This document shows positions 43,036-51,918 of a stretch of DNA of 64,000 nucleotides, one piece after another. The position numbers and the translations under genes are program-made. This DNA is from Parabacteroides gordonii MS-1 = DSM 23371 (lineage in GTDB: Bacteria > Bacteroidota > Bacteroidia > Bacteroidales > Tannerellaceae), in assembly GCF_000969825.1 (NCBI RefSeq), contig NZ_KQ033919.1, positions 424,030 to 488,029 of the forward strand. Reading direction: 5' to 3'. Within the stretch, counting starts at the first letter, position 1, and the number at the start of each line of letters is the position of its first letter. A model generated the notes under the pieces. The model worked only from the letters and a program-made list of their open reading frames with translations, had not been told where the DNA came from and ran no database searches.

Positions 43036-43171
43036 GATAAAGAACTCAACTCTGAAAGATGAAGAAGTAAGCTTTGCAAGATGAAGAAGTAGACTTCGCG
43101 AGATGAAGAACTCAGCTTTGTGAGATGAAGAAGTCACCGCGGTGAGATGAAGAGATCGCCGCGGTGACTTC
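43036..43171. repeat. 22-bp imperfect tandem repeat array
   Basis: Six units of exactly 22 bases start with GAT(G/A)AAGAA or a close variant, at 43036, 43058, 43080, 43102, 43124 and 43146. The first half is conserved while the second half varies (GCTTTGC, ACTTCGC, CCGCGG). The last two units form a 13-bp inverted repeat, GAAGTCACCGCGG (43130-43142) with CCGCGGTGACTTC (43159-43171), which may terminate transcription from both converging genes. Confidence 0.85.
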
Positions 43172-43181
43172 AAGAAGTGTG

Positions 43182-44495
43182 TTATTGTTTCATTAAATAG
43201 GCTTTGAATGTATCGAAATCTTTGCTTAATTCGATGCTTTGCTTGGTTCCCTGCATGAAGGCTTTGAGCTTGGCAGGTATTTCGATATCCGCTTCCAGGA
43301 TACGGTCGACAGTATCTTTGAACTTGGCCGGATGGGCGGTTTCCAGGAAGAGCCCGGTTTCATCTGCTTCAAGTGCATCCTGTATCAATGCCTGATAGCC
43401 GCAGGCACCGTGCGGGTCGAGCAGATAGCCGTCGTTTTTATATACGTATCTGATTGTATACTCGATATCTTCGTCGGTGAAGCGGTAGCCGTGGATCCAC
43501 TGGCATATCTCCTCATGTTTATCACCGTAGCCGTCGAACAGATCCATGATACGGGCAAAGTTGCTTGGATCGCCTACATCCATTGCGTTGGCGATGGTGG
43601 CAACGGAAGGACGCGGCGTATAAACACCCGTATTCAGATATTCCAGGAATACGTCGTTGCGATTATTGGCTGCGATGAAGTGCTTGACAGGCAATCCCAT
43701 CCAACTGGCGAAAAGGCCGGCGGTGATATTTCCGAAGTTACCGCTGGGGACGGAGATCACCAGGTTGTCGGCCTTACCTATCTTGTCCAATTGGGCATAC
43801 GCATTGAAGTAATAGAAAGACTGCGGAAGGAAACGGGCTACGTTGATGGAGTTGGCAGAGGTCAGTTTCATGTGACGGTTCAGTTCTTCGTCCATGAAAG
43901 CCGATTTAACCAGCGCCTGGCAATCATCGAAGGTGCCGTCTATTTCCAAAGCGGTAATGTTCTGTCCCAATGTCGTGAACTGGCATTCCTGGATAGGGCT
44001 TACTTTTCCTTTCGGGTAAAGCACATATACATGGATGCCCGGTACGCCCAGGAAGCCGTTGGCTACGGCGCTTCCGGTATCTCCCGAAGTGGCAACCAAC
44101 ACATTTACCTGTTTAAGACCTTCTTTTTTGATGAAATATCCCAGCACACGTGCCATGAAACGGCCGCCTACGTCTTTAAATGCCAGTGTAGGGCCGTGGA
44201 ACAATTCAAGGCTGTATATATTGTCGTTGACATGAACCACTGGGGTGTCGAACGACAACGTGTCTTTTACGATCTCGTCCAATGTTTCCGTATCAATATC
44301 TTCACCGAAGAAAGCTTGTGCTACGGTGCAGGCTATTTCGTGGAAAGACTGGTTCTTCATATTGTTGATCGTGCCCTCGTCCAGACGGACAATGTGCTCG
44401 GGCATATATAACCCTTTGTCACCGGCAAGGCCTTTTACAACGGCTTCCTCGAGTGTGGCCAGGGGAGCCTTTTTGTTTGTGCTGTAATATTTCAT
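43182..44495 (-). CDS. thrC: Threonine synthase
   Basis: 437 residues, the long (enteric-type) form. MKYYSTNKKAPLATLEEAV opens the family domain; HGPTLAFKDVGGRFMAR carries the PLP Lys, and VATSGDTGSAVANGF and SVPSGNFGNITAG bind the cofactor phosphate and ring. It converts O-phosphohomoserine to threonine. Its ATG overlaps the stop of the ApgM-type gene by four bases, so the two are translationally coupled within the thrA operon. Confidence 0.97.
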   Translation of the reverse strand: MKYYSTNKKAPLATLEEAVVKGLAGDKGLYMPEHIVRLDEGTINNMKNQSFHEIACTVAQAFFGEDIDTETLDEIVKDTLSFDTPVVHVNDNIYSLELFHGPTLAFKDVGGRFMARVLGYFIKKEGLKQVNVLVATSGDTGSAVANGFLGVPGIHVYVLYPKGKVSPIQECQFTTLGQNITALEIDGTFDDCQALVKSAFMDEELNRHMKLTSANSINVARFLPQSFYYFNAYAQLDKIGKADNLVISVPSGNFGNITAGLFASWMGLPVKHFIAANNRNDVFLEYLNTGVYTPRPSVATIANAMDVGDPSNFARIMDLFDGYGDKHEEICQWIHGYRFTDEDIEYTIRYVYKNDGYLLDPHGACGYQALIQDALEADETGLFLETAHPAKFKDTVDRILEADIEIPAKLKAFMQGTKQSIELSKDFDTFKAYLMKQ

Positions 44496-45694
44496 AATAA
44501 CTCTTTTATAAATTCATCTTTTTCCAATACACCGTATTTGCCGTTGAGGACGCTGAATTCATCGAAGCAGGTCACTGCGTCCGGTTCCTGTCCGGGTTTG
44601 TAGATCAGGAAGGGGATCGGTGTATTGGTATGGGTACGGATCGAGCAGGGGGTAGGATGGTCGGGCAGGACGGCGATCGCAACCGGTTCGTCCCATTTCT
44701 GCAACTCCTCGTAAATGATACGGATAGCCCGTTTATCCAGATACTCGATTGTTTTTATCTTCAGATCTACGTCACCTTCGTGTCCGGCTTCGTCGCTGGC
44801 TTCCACATGAAGGTAAACGAAGTCGTTTGTCTTGAGGGCTTCGAGGGCGGCATAAGCCTTGCCTTCGTAGTTGGTATCGTAAAGCCCGGTAGCACCTTCC
44901 ACGTTGATGACTTCAAGTCCGGCATATACACCGATACCGCGTATCAGGTCGACCGCCGAGATAACGGAACCTTTCTTTATGCCGTACATTTCGTGCATGG
45001 TCTGCATGGCCGGACGGTAGCCGGGCGACCAGGGCCAGATACTGTTGGCCGCGTCTTTCCCTGCCGCTATACGTTTCAGGTTGACCGGGTGATCTTTCAG
45101 TATTTCCTGCGACTTTAGGATCAGGTCGTTCAGCAGGTCGGCTGTCTCCTGTGCTTCGGGTACTTCCGGCTTTATCAGCAAAGGACGGAAGGGGTGGAGA
45201 GGCACATCGTGAGGCGGTGTGCAATCCAGCCTTTTGTCGCCTCCTTTGATTACCAGCAGGTGACGGTAAGAGACGCCGGTATAGAATTTGATCCGGTCGG
45301 ATCCCAGTTTCTCGTTGAGATATTGGATCAGTTGATCGGCTTCCTCGGTGGAGATATGTCCGGCCGAATGGTTTTTCAGGATTTCTCCTTCTACGCAGAT
45401 CAGGTTGCAACGCATCGCCATTTCGCCCGGTTGGAGCGTGACGCCGATGCTTGCAGCTTCCAGTACGCCACGTCCTTCGTATACTTTCGGTAAGTCGTAT
45501 CCTAATACGGCCATGTTGGCAACTTCGCTGCCCGGATGGAAACCGTCGGCAACTGTTTTCAATTGTCCGGTAACCCCCAGTGCAGCCAGCTTATCCATAT
45601 AAGGAGTATCTGCATATTGCATAGGGGTTTTACCTCCAAGTGCCTTGATCGGTTCGTCGGCCATGCCGTCTCCCAGAATAATTATACTTTTCAT
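44492..45694 (-). CDS. ApgM-type phosphomutase homologue, predicted homoserine kinase analogue
   Basis: 400 residues from the ATG at 45694 (MKSIIILGDGMADEP). Alkaline-phosphatase superfamily, archaeal-type cofactor-independent phosphoglycerate mutase branch: ILGDGMADEP binds metal, FHPGSEVANMAVLGYD holds the probable nucleophile Ser, and VEASDEAGHEGD and VLPDHPTPCSIRTH complete the metal site. It is usually named phosphoglycerate mutase, but here it sits between thrA and thrC with one-base spacing and four-base overlap, in the place of thrB, and no other homoserine kinase is seen. A homoserine-kinase-like role has been predicted for such genes from context. Confidence 0.88.
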   Translation of the reverse strand: MKSIIILGDGMADEPIKALGGKTPMQYADTPYMDKLAALGVTGQLKTVADGFHPGSEVANMAVLGYDLPKVYEGRGVLEAASIGVTLQPGEMAMRCNLICVEGEILKNHSAGHISTEEADQLIQYLNEKLGSDRIKFYTGVSYRHLLVIKGGDKRLDCTPPHDVPLHPFRPLLIKPEVPEAQETADLLNDLILKSQEILKDHPVNLKRIAAGKDAANSIWPWSPGYRPAMQTMHEMYGIKKGSVISAVDLIRGIGVYAGLEVINVEGATGLYDTNYEGKAYAALEALKTNDFVYLHVEASDEAGHEGDVDLKIKTIEYLDKRAIRIIYEELQKWDEPVAIAVLPDHPTPCSIRTHTNTPIPFLIYKPGQEPDAVTCFDEFSVLNGKYGVLEKDEFIKELL

Positions 45695-45695
45695 C

Positions 45696-48137
45696 TTATC
45701 GAATGTTTGCAATCGAGATAATATCGGCGAATACTCCTGCTGCCGTTACGTCGGCTCCGGCTCCATATCCTTTTATTATCATGGGATACTCGTGGTATCT
45801 TTCGGTAGAGATCATGATGATGTTGTTGCTGCCTTCCAACTCGTAGAACGGGTGGTGGCTGTCAACTTCCTGCAATCCTATTTCGCAAGCACCGTTTTCC
45901 ATTTTGGCAACGAAGCGGAAACGTTTGTTTTCTGCTTCCAGTTGCTGGCGTTTGCTTTCGAATTCGGTATCTACTTCCTTGATCTTGCACCAGAACTCAT
46001 CCAACGATCCTTCAAAGAACTTTTCAGGGATGAATAACTTACGCTGAACGTCCTGCTGCTCTACCTTATATCCGGCTTCACGTGCCAGGATTACGAGCTT
46101 GCGAAGAACATCCTTTCCGCTCAGGTCGATGCGGGGATCGGGTTCGGAATATCCTTCCTCTTTAGCCATCAGGATAGCTTTGCTGAAGGGGATGTCTGCA
46201 CTCAGTGTATTAAAGATATAGTTCAATGTTCCCGACAGAACAGCTTCCAGTTTCAGGATATGATCGCCACTGTTTCTCAGATCGTTCATCGTATTGATGA
46301 TAGGAAGTCCGGCACCTACGTTTGTCTCAAACAGGAACTTAACGCCGCGATGGCGGGCTGTTTCCTTCAGTTTGATATAATTGCTGTAGGAAGAAGAGGC
46401 GGCTACCTTATTGGCTGCCACTACCGATACGTTATTATTGAGCAGTGTTTCGTATAAGTCGGAAACAGCCGGATTAGCTGTACAATCCACGAACACGGAA
46501 TTAAAGATATTCATTTTCAGGATCTCTTCCACCAGATGTTCGGGAGAGCTTGCTTCACCGTTCTTTTTTAATTCTTCGATGCAGTTTTCCAGGTTCAGTC
46601 CTTCGCGAAGGAAGAGGGCACGCCTGCTATTGGCGATACCGACCACGTTCAGCTTCAGGCCGTTTTGCTCCATCAGCTTGGGTTGCTGGATACGTATCTG
46701 TTCCAGTAAGTTCCCACCGACAGTACCTACACCGGCAATGAAGAGGTTGAGTACCTTATATTGTGACAGAAAAAAGGAGTCGTGGATGGAGTTCAACGCC
46801 TTACGCAGGTATTTGAGCTTGATAACAAACGAGATATTTGTTTCGGAAGCTCCCTGTGCACAAGCAATCACACTGATACCGGCACTACCCAGCGTACCGA
46901 ACAGCTTACCAGCAATGCCCGGCGTACGTTTCATGTTTTCACCGACGATCGCTACGGTTGCCAGGTCTTTTTCAGCAACTGTATCGTTCATATCGCCTTG
47001 CGCACGTTCCAGGGCAAACTCTTCGTCCAGCACCTGCACAGCCAGATCGGCATCCGCATTACGGACGGCGAAAGTGGTGTTGTTTTCAGAGCTGGCCTGT
47101 GATACCATAAATACGCTGATGCCGCTTTTTGCCAATGTCTTGAAGATGCGGTAGTTGACGCCGATCACACCGACCATGCCCAAACCTTGTACGGTGATCA
47201 GGCAAGTATCGTTAATAGAAGAGATACCTTTGATAATGGCTTTACCTTCTTCCTTTACTTTCTCTTTCGAGATATAAGTACCCGGAGCGGTCGGGTTAAA
47301 CGTATTCAGGATACGGATCGGGATATTCTTATGATATACCGGATAGATCGTCGGCGGATAGATCACTTTGGCACCGAAGTTACACAATTCCATTGCTTCG
47401 GTAAATGTCAGCCGGTCGATCACGTAAGCAGAACTGATCACGCGCGGGTCGGCAGTCATAAAACCATCCACGTCTGTCCATATTTCCAAGACGTTAGCAT
47501 CGAGGGCGGTTGCCAGGATAGAGGCGGTATAGTCGGAACCACCGCGTCCGAGGTTCGTCACTTCCCCGTTCTCCGTACTTGACGAGATGAAACCGGGTAC
47601 CAGCGAAACTTTAGGCAGCGGGTTGAATGTCTCTTTGATCAACTGGTTGGTCTGTTCGAAATCGACGATGTGTTTGTTGAACTGCTTGATCGTCTTGATA
47701 AACTTGCGTGAGTCGAACAGTTGCGCATCCTCGATCACGTTTGAAACAATCAGGGAAGAGATACGTTCCCCATAACTTACGATCGTGTCGGAAGTCTTGG
47801 CCGACAGGTCGTTGATCAGGTACACACCTTTGAAGATATTTCCCAGTTCATCCAGCAGGCTCATGACCTTTTTCTGCACTTCGATCCGCTGCATCTTGCC
47901 AGGTATAACGCCTTCAATCACATCCAGGTGACGTGTTATGATTTCAGAAAACTCTCTTTCGTATCCGACATCCCCTTTGGAAGCCATGACGGAAGTTGCC
48001 AACAGCTTGTCGGTTATGCCGCCCAGGGCCGATACGACAACGATTACAGGCTCTTCAATAGCCTCTACTATCTTCTTAACACTCAGAATACTATTCACGG
48101 AACCTACGGACGTTCCGCCGAATTTCAATACTTTCAT
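45696..48137 (-). CDS. thrA: Bifunctional aspartate kinase / homoserine dehydrogenase
   Basis: 813 residues. The aspartokinase domain starts VLKFGGTSVGS and has GRGGSDYTASILA; two ACT regulatory domains lie at about 310-460 (ISSINDTCLITVQG, IVGENMKRTPG); the homoserine dehydrogenase domain starts with the NAD site LFIAGVGTVGGNLLEQI (about 465) and includes VVAANKVA and the EAVLSGTLNYI region. The first and third steps of threonine synthesis are thus fused, with expected threonine feedback through the ACT domains. First gene of the operon; a possible attenuating leader lies upstream. Confidence 0.97.
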   Translation of the reverse strand: MKVLKFGGTSVGSVNSILSVKKIVEAIEEPVIVVVSALGGITDKLLATSVMASKGDVGYEREFSEIITRHLDVIEGVIPGKMQRIEVQKKVMSLLDELGNIFKGVYLINDLSAKTSDTIVSYGERISSLIVSNVIEDAQLFDSRKFIKTIKQFNKHIVDFEQTNQLIKETFNPLPKVSLVPGFISSSTENGEVTNLGRGGSDYTASILATALDANVLEIWTDVDGFMTADPRVISSAYVIDRLTFTEAMELCNFGAKVIYPPTIYPVYHKNIPIRILNTFNPTAPGTYISKEKVKEEGKAIIKGISSINDTCLITVQGLGMVGVIGVNYRIFKTLAKSGISVFMVSQASSENNTTFAVRNADADLAVQVLDEEFALERAQGDMNDTVAEKDLATVAIVGENMKRTPGIAGKLFGTLGSAGISVIACAQGASETNISFVIKLKYLRKALNSIHDSFFLSQYKVLNLFIAGVGTVGGNLLEQIRIQQPKLMEQNGLKLNVVGIANSRRALFLREGLNLENCIEELKKNGEASSPEHLVEEILKMNIFNSVFVDCTANPAVSDLYETLLNNNVSVVAANKVAASSSYSNYIKLKETARHRGVKFLFETNVGAGLPIINTMNDLRNSGDHILKLEAVLSGTLNYIFNTLSADIPFSKAILMAKEEGYSEPDPRIDLSGKDVLRKLVILAREAGYKVEQQDVQRKLFIPEKFFEGSLDEFWCKIKEVDTEFESKRQQLEAENKRFRFVAKMENGACEIGLQEVDSHHPFYELEGSNNIIMISTERYHEYPMIIKGYGAGADVTAAGVFADIISIANIR

Positions 48138-48204
48138 CGGTATGTATTATTTTAATTGACAGCTGACGGTTGACAACTGACAATATATTTGTACTAAATT
48201 AATT

Positions 48205-48401
48205 GATAAAAAGAACCGGAAAGAACCGGCATAAAGGATGCAATACAAATGATTGCAACAATGCAGGACGTGGCCGCTGCGCTTGTTTATTTGTAAATTC
48301 TAACCCCCCAAGGGGTCATCAATGCCCATGTATAATATGCTATACCTGCAATCATTCTTTTACTTTTCTAGTTTTCATATCTTATTGCAGGGGCAATATT
48401 A
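48205..48401 (-). promoter_or_regulatory. Possible attenuating leader of the thr operon
   Basis: On the minus strand a near-consensus -7 box TAATATTG (48394-48401) is followed by two short overlapping ORFs: 8 codons (48378-48352) and 22 codons (48355-48287; contains Ile, Thr and Trp codons). TGCAATCATT (48347-48356 on the plus strand) can pair with AATGATTGCA (48248-48257), in competition with a local hairpin GCAAT/ATTGC (48240-48256). A weak CCGG hairpin with a T-rich tail lies at 48206-48229. The ORFs are not rich in Thr codons, so the attenuator idea is tentative. No other gene is seen in 48138-48487. Confidence 0.35.
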
Positions 48402-48487
48402 CACATTATTTTTCAAATGCAAGCATTTTTTCAGTAGAAAGTGATAAAATAGTGGAAACTTGACAGGAAAAGGGGGCAGATTATAGT

Positions 48488-48898
48488 CTATTGTATAAAT
48501 TTATTATTGAACCGACCAGCACGGAAGTCAGTAATGATGTTATCAAGTACAATTAATAATTCAGGAAGATCTGTTTTTAATATTCTGAAGAATTCTTCCG
48601 GATCAACCATTGCATATTCATGTGAAATGACATTGCGCAAACCAAATATTGCCCGCCATGGTATTTGGGGATAATAGGGCGTTAATAGTTGACCTTGAGT
48701 GATATCTTCTATTTGTTTCAACATTTCTCCTGTAACTTGAACTCTTAATACTGTAGCATCAAATAAATCCATGTTGTCTGGTGAGCATAAAAAGTCGTGA
48801 TGACTCGTAATATGTGATGTACGGTCAACAGCTTGCCGGGCTTTCATTGTGAGAAATTCCAAGCGTTGCAATATGCTCATTTCAGACATAGATCGCAT
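48488..48898 (-). CDS. HepT-like HEPN toxin
   Basis: 136 residues (the start could also be at 48889 or 48880). All-helical HEPN domain of the HepT/DUF86 type; LRNVISHEYAMVD near residue 93 contains the RX4HXY motif that is the RNase active site and the target of AMPylation. Paired with the MNT nucleotidyltransferase gene just upstream, whose stop it overlaps. The pair forms a type VII toxin-antitoxin module. Confidence 0.88.
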   Translation of the reverse strand: MRSMSEMSILQRLEFLTMKARQAVDRTSHITSHHDFLCSPDNMDLFDATVLRVQVTGEMLKQIEDITQGQLLTPYYPQIPWRAIFGLRNVISHEYAMVDPEEFFRILKTDLPELLIVLDNIITDFRAGRFNNKFIQ

Positions 48899-49175
48899 CT
48901 CGTTCTACATTTTGACGAAAAGCAGGGAACTGATTTTCGTGTAAGGTTATTAAATCTACTTTTCTTCTAAAGAGTTTTTCGAGTTCTTCTCGAATATCGA
49001 AACGTGTAAAATAACTCGGCGTTTTCATCTTGATTACCACATCGATGTCACTTCGGTCGTCTTGTTCGCCACGGGCACAACTACCGAACAGGCCGAGACG
49101 TTCGATCCCGTATTTCTCTGCAAAAGCGGCTTTATAGTCGCGTAGTTTGTTGAGGATTTCCTGAGTTGTTTCCAT
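48882..49175 (-). CDS. MNT-type nucleotidyltransferase antitoxin
   Basis: 97 residues, minimal nucleotidyltransferase. LFGSCARGEQDDRSDIDVVI is the GSx10DxD active-site motif (residues about 30-45). MNT antitoxins neutralise the HEPN partner by attaching AMP to its active-site Tyr. It is the upstream gene of the pair, as usual. Confidence 0.9.
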   Translation of the reverse strand: METTQEILNKLRDYKAAFAEKYGIERLGLFGSCARGEQDDRSDIDVVIKMKTPSYFTRFDIREELEKLFRRKVDLITLHENQFPAFRQNVERDAIYV

Positions 49176-49240
49176 TTAGACAATCTATTTGCTTTTATGG
49201 AAACAAAGATATGATTTAGTTTGGATAAAAGCAAGATAAG

Positions 49241-50791
49241 TCATTTGGTTTTTCTAACCCTGCGAAGCCAGAACACCGGAAGGATACAAAGCAAGGTGAC
49301 TATGAACGCAATGTAGAAATCATCGTTGATGCCGCCTATGTATGCTTCCAGTTCAAGCCGTTTGATGATTAACTGTTCGGCCAGCGATTGTGCCGTATGG
49401 CCGGTTGCCCCGGCGGTCTGTTGGGCGAAAGAACTTAAGCGGTCGATGGTCTGTTGGTAGGCTTCGCCCGTATAATTCAATGCTTCGCTATAACGTTGCG
49501 TGTGATAGCTGGTGCGCTGTGTAAGCATATGGCTGAAGATCGCTACCCCGAAACTGCCACCCATCTGGCGGACGATGTTGGTAATACTCGAAGCCTGCGC
49601 CATCTTGTCGACACCGATACGAGCCAGCGATAAAGTCAGTAGCGGCGTGAAAAGTATCCCCATTCCCACACCACGCAGGTAAAGGCTCATCATGATATAC
49701 CTCTTTTCCGTGAGAAAAGAGAGGAAGAAGTTAAGATAGAAACTGAGCGACATCAGGAGCAATCCGGCCGCTATCAATATCTTCGGATTGATTTTCTGCC
49801 CTAAAGCACCCGCGGTGGGAGAGCAGAAACCCTGGATAATCCCTACCGGAATAAAGAACATACCGGCCTGGAACGCCGAATACCCCAGATTGTTTTGCAG
49901 GTAAAGCGGTATCAGGAACGTACTGCCGAACATCCCTATCCCGAATATGAACATCATCAGGTTGGATAACGCGAAGTTACGGTCTTTGAATATCCTGAGG
50001 TCGATCAGCGGATGTTTCACCGTCAGCTCGAAATAGATAAAAAGGATGAACACGACGGCCGATATCCACATCGAACCCAGTACCACCGGACTGTTCCACC
50101 CCTGTGTGTTGGTCGACGAATTTACTTCCGACAAACCATACATGAACAAAGGAAGAAAGATACCCGAAGTAATGAACCCCGCAATATCGAACGGCTGTAC
50201 CGTTTCTGCCTTATATTCTTTTTGCAGGATTGCCGTAAAGAACAAGGCCAGCACACCGACCGGAACGTTGACATAGAAGATATAGTTCCAGTTCAGGTTA
50301 TCCACCAGATAGCCCCCTATCGACGGGCCGAAAGAGACGGAAGCGGCTGAGGCAATCGCCCAGAAACCGAGCGCCATCCCCCGTTGTTCCGGCGGGAAAA
50401 CATTACTTACTATCGCCATACCGACCGGCATGATAGCCCCGCATCCCAATCCTTCTATCACCCGCCAGAAGATCAGTTCCTCGATCGAGGTGGAGTTGCC
50501 GCACATAAACGAGCCGAAGGTAAACACCAGCAGGGAGAGGAAATAAATCTTTTTGTACCCGAAGCGGTCGGAGAGCCAGGCGGCAGCCGGAAGGATACTG
50601 GCGATGGCCAGCATATAACCCGTCAACACCCATTCCGCCGTATTGATACTGGCACCGAGCGTCCCCATGATAGCAGGCAGCCCGGTGTTGACAACGGTAG
50701 AGTCGAGCACGGCCATGAACGTACCGATCATGATGTTTCCCAGCACCAGCCATTTGTATGCGCTATTATCTGTATTACCGGTCGTACCCAT
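49241..50791 (-). CDS. MFS multidrug efflux transporter, EmrB/QacA (DHA2) type
   Basis: 516 residues with about 14 hydrophobic helices. FMAVLDSTVVNTGLPAIMG in helix 1 (with its Asp) and WVLTGYMLAIASILPAAAWLSDRFGYKK (motif A) are diagnostic for the 14-helix drug:H+ antiporters; FGPSIGGYL is motif C of exporters. It works with the HlyD-type adaptor encoded upstream; its first base overlaps that gene's stop. No TolC-like outer-membrane gene is next to it, so a shared channel is expected. Substrate unknown. Confidence 0.92.
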   Translation of the reverse strand: MGTTGNTDNSAYKWLVLGNIMIGTFMAVLDSTVVNTGLPAIMGTLGASINTAEWVLTGYMLAIASILPAAAWLSDRFGYKKIYFLSLLVFTFGSFMCGNSTSIEELIFWRVIEGLGCGAIMPVGMAIVSNVFPPEQRGMALGFWAIASAASVSFGPSIGGYLVDNLNWNYIFYVNVPVGVLALFFTAILQKEYKAETVQPFDIAGFITSGIFLPLFMYGLSEVNSSTNTQGWNSPVVLGSMWISAVVFILFIYFELTVKHPLIDLRIFKDRNFALSNLMMFIFGIGMFGSTFLIPLYLQNNLGYSAFQAGMFFIPVGIIQGFCSPTAGALGQKINPKILIAAGLLLMSLSFYLNFFLSFLTEKRYIMMSLYLRGVGMGILFTPLLTLSLARIGVDKMAQASSITNIVRQMGGSFGVAIFSHMLTQRTSYHTQRYSEALNYTGEAYQQTIDRLSSFAQQTAGATGHTAQSLAEQLIIKRLELEAYIGGINDDFYIAFIVTLLCILPVFWLRRVRKTK

Positions 50792-51810
50792 TATTTCTCC
50801 TTGATGATCTTAACGGTTGCAGACATTCCCGACACTAACCGGGGCATTGCCACCTTCTCTTTTTTCTTCATCGCCTTCTCGACGGATATCTTCAACGGGA
50901 TGCGTTGCGCCACTTTGGTGTAATTTCCCGAAGCATTGCTGGGCGGGATAAGCGAAAACTCGGAAGCGGTATTCGTTCCTATATAGAATATCTTTCCCGA
51001 GAACATAAGGTCGGGGAAAGCGTCGAGTGTGAAGTCTGCCGGTTGTCCCAGCCGGATATTACGGTATTTAGTCTCTTCCAGATAGACAGCCACCCAGAGA
51101 TCTTTCCCTTCGTTGATGGTGAAAAGTGTCTGTCCCGGTTGGATGATATCCCCCGGAAGCGACCAGCGTTTGGCGATCACCCCGTCGACCGGCGCGATGA
51201 CACGGTAATACCCCAGAGAGACACGGGTAGATTCGATGGCTGCATTGGCAGAAGCGATGGCCGCTTCCCCGGCGGCAATCTGCGCTTGTGACACCTTGAT
51301 CTGGTCTTTGGCAACTTCCACCTTTATGCGCGTACTTTTATATATATCCTCGGTATTCTGGAAAGTCTCCTGCGAAACAGCATCCTTGCCGTACAGTTTC
51401 TTGTCGCGTTCAAAATTCACTTCCGCCTGATGGTAACTGATTTCCGCCAGGCTCAGGTTCTTGATAGCCGTGTTGAGGTTTTCCTTATCCAGCTTCAGGT
51501 TGGCAATCATTTGTTCCCGTCGTGCAACGGCTTCTTGCAACTTTGCCACGACAGTACTGCTATCCAGTTCGGCCAGTACCCTGCCTGCTTTTACCGTATC
51601 GCCTTCCCAGACATACTGTTTCAGCATGGGAGCCATGACCTGCGCAGCGACACTTACCCGGAAGCTGTCGAGATTCGCATCATCCGTTGTTATATATTTG
51701 CGGTAGTTCCACCACCACAGGAAAGCAATGACAACTGCGACAACCAGGATGGCGATCAGCCATACCATACCTTTGCCCGATGCTTTTTTAGAGGGACTTA
51801 CTGTATCCAT
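50791..51810 (-). CDS. HlyD/EmrA-family membrane fusion protein
   Basis: 339 residues. One N-terminal membrane helix (about 13-33), then the first half of a lipoyl-like domain (YVWEGDTVKAGRVLAELD), a coiled-coil hairpin (about 95-190, KLQEAVARREQMIANLKLDKENL region), the second lipoyl half (VIAPVDGVIAKRWSLPGDII) and a beta-barrel domain. It links the MFS pump to an outer-membrane channel. Divergent from the MocR gene, 108 bases apart. Confidence 0.92.
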   Translation of the reverse strand: MDTVSPSKKASGKGMVWLIAILVVAVVIAFLWWWNYRKYITTDDANLDSFRVSVAAQVMAPMLKQYVWEGDTVKAGRVLAELDSSTVVAKLQEAVARREQMIANLKLDKENLNTAIKNLSLAEISYHQAEVNFERDKKLYGKDAVSQETFQNTEDIYKSTRIKVEVAKDQIKVSQAQIAAGEAAIASANAAIESTRVSLGYYRVIAPVDGVIAKRWSLPGDIIQPGQTLFTINEGKDLWVAVYLEETKYRNIRLGQPADFTLDAFPDLMFSGKIFYIGTNTASEFSLIPPSNASGNYTKVAQRIPLKISVEKAMKKKEKVAMPRLVSGMSATVKIIKEK

Positions 51811-51892
51811 AGTTTTGACGTATATTTATTGCATAAAACAAATAAGATATGCAAAGGTTCATATTTACCAGCCTGATACAGATCCTATTTTG

Positions 51893-51900
51893 TATATTTG
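51893..51900 (+). promoter_or_regulatory. -7 box of the MocR gene
   Basis: TATATTTG fits TAnnTTTG, 19 bases before the ATG at 51919, so the transcript has a very short leader. The divergent efflux operon starts about 80 bases away, so one regulator site could serve both. Confidence 0.5.
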
Positions 51901-51918
51901 CAGGGGTGCAGAATAAGT

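Noticed and set aside
43036-43171. CRISPR array
   Set aside because: Units are contiguous 22-mers without unique spacers of constant length, and no cas gene is near.
43239-44411. 390-codon open frame on the plus strand
   Set aside because: Antisense shadow of thrC, whose PLP motifs are intact.
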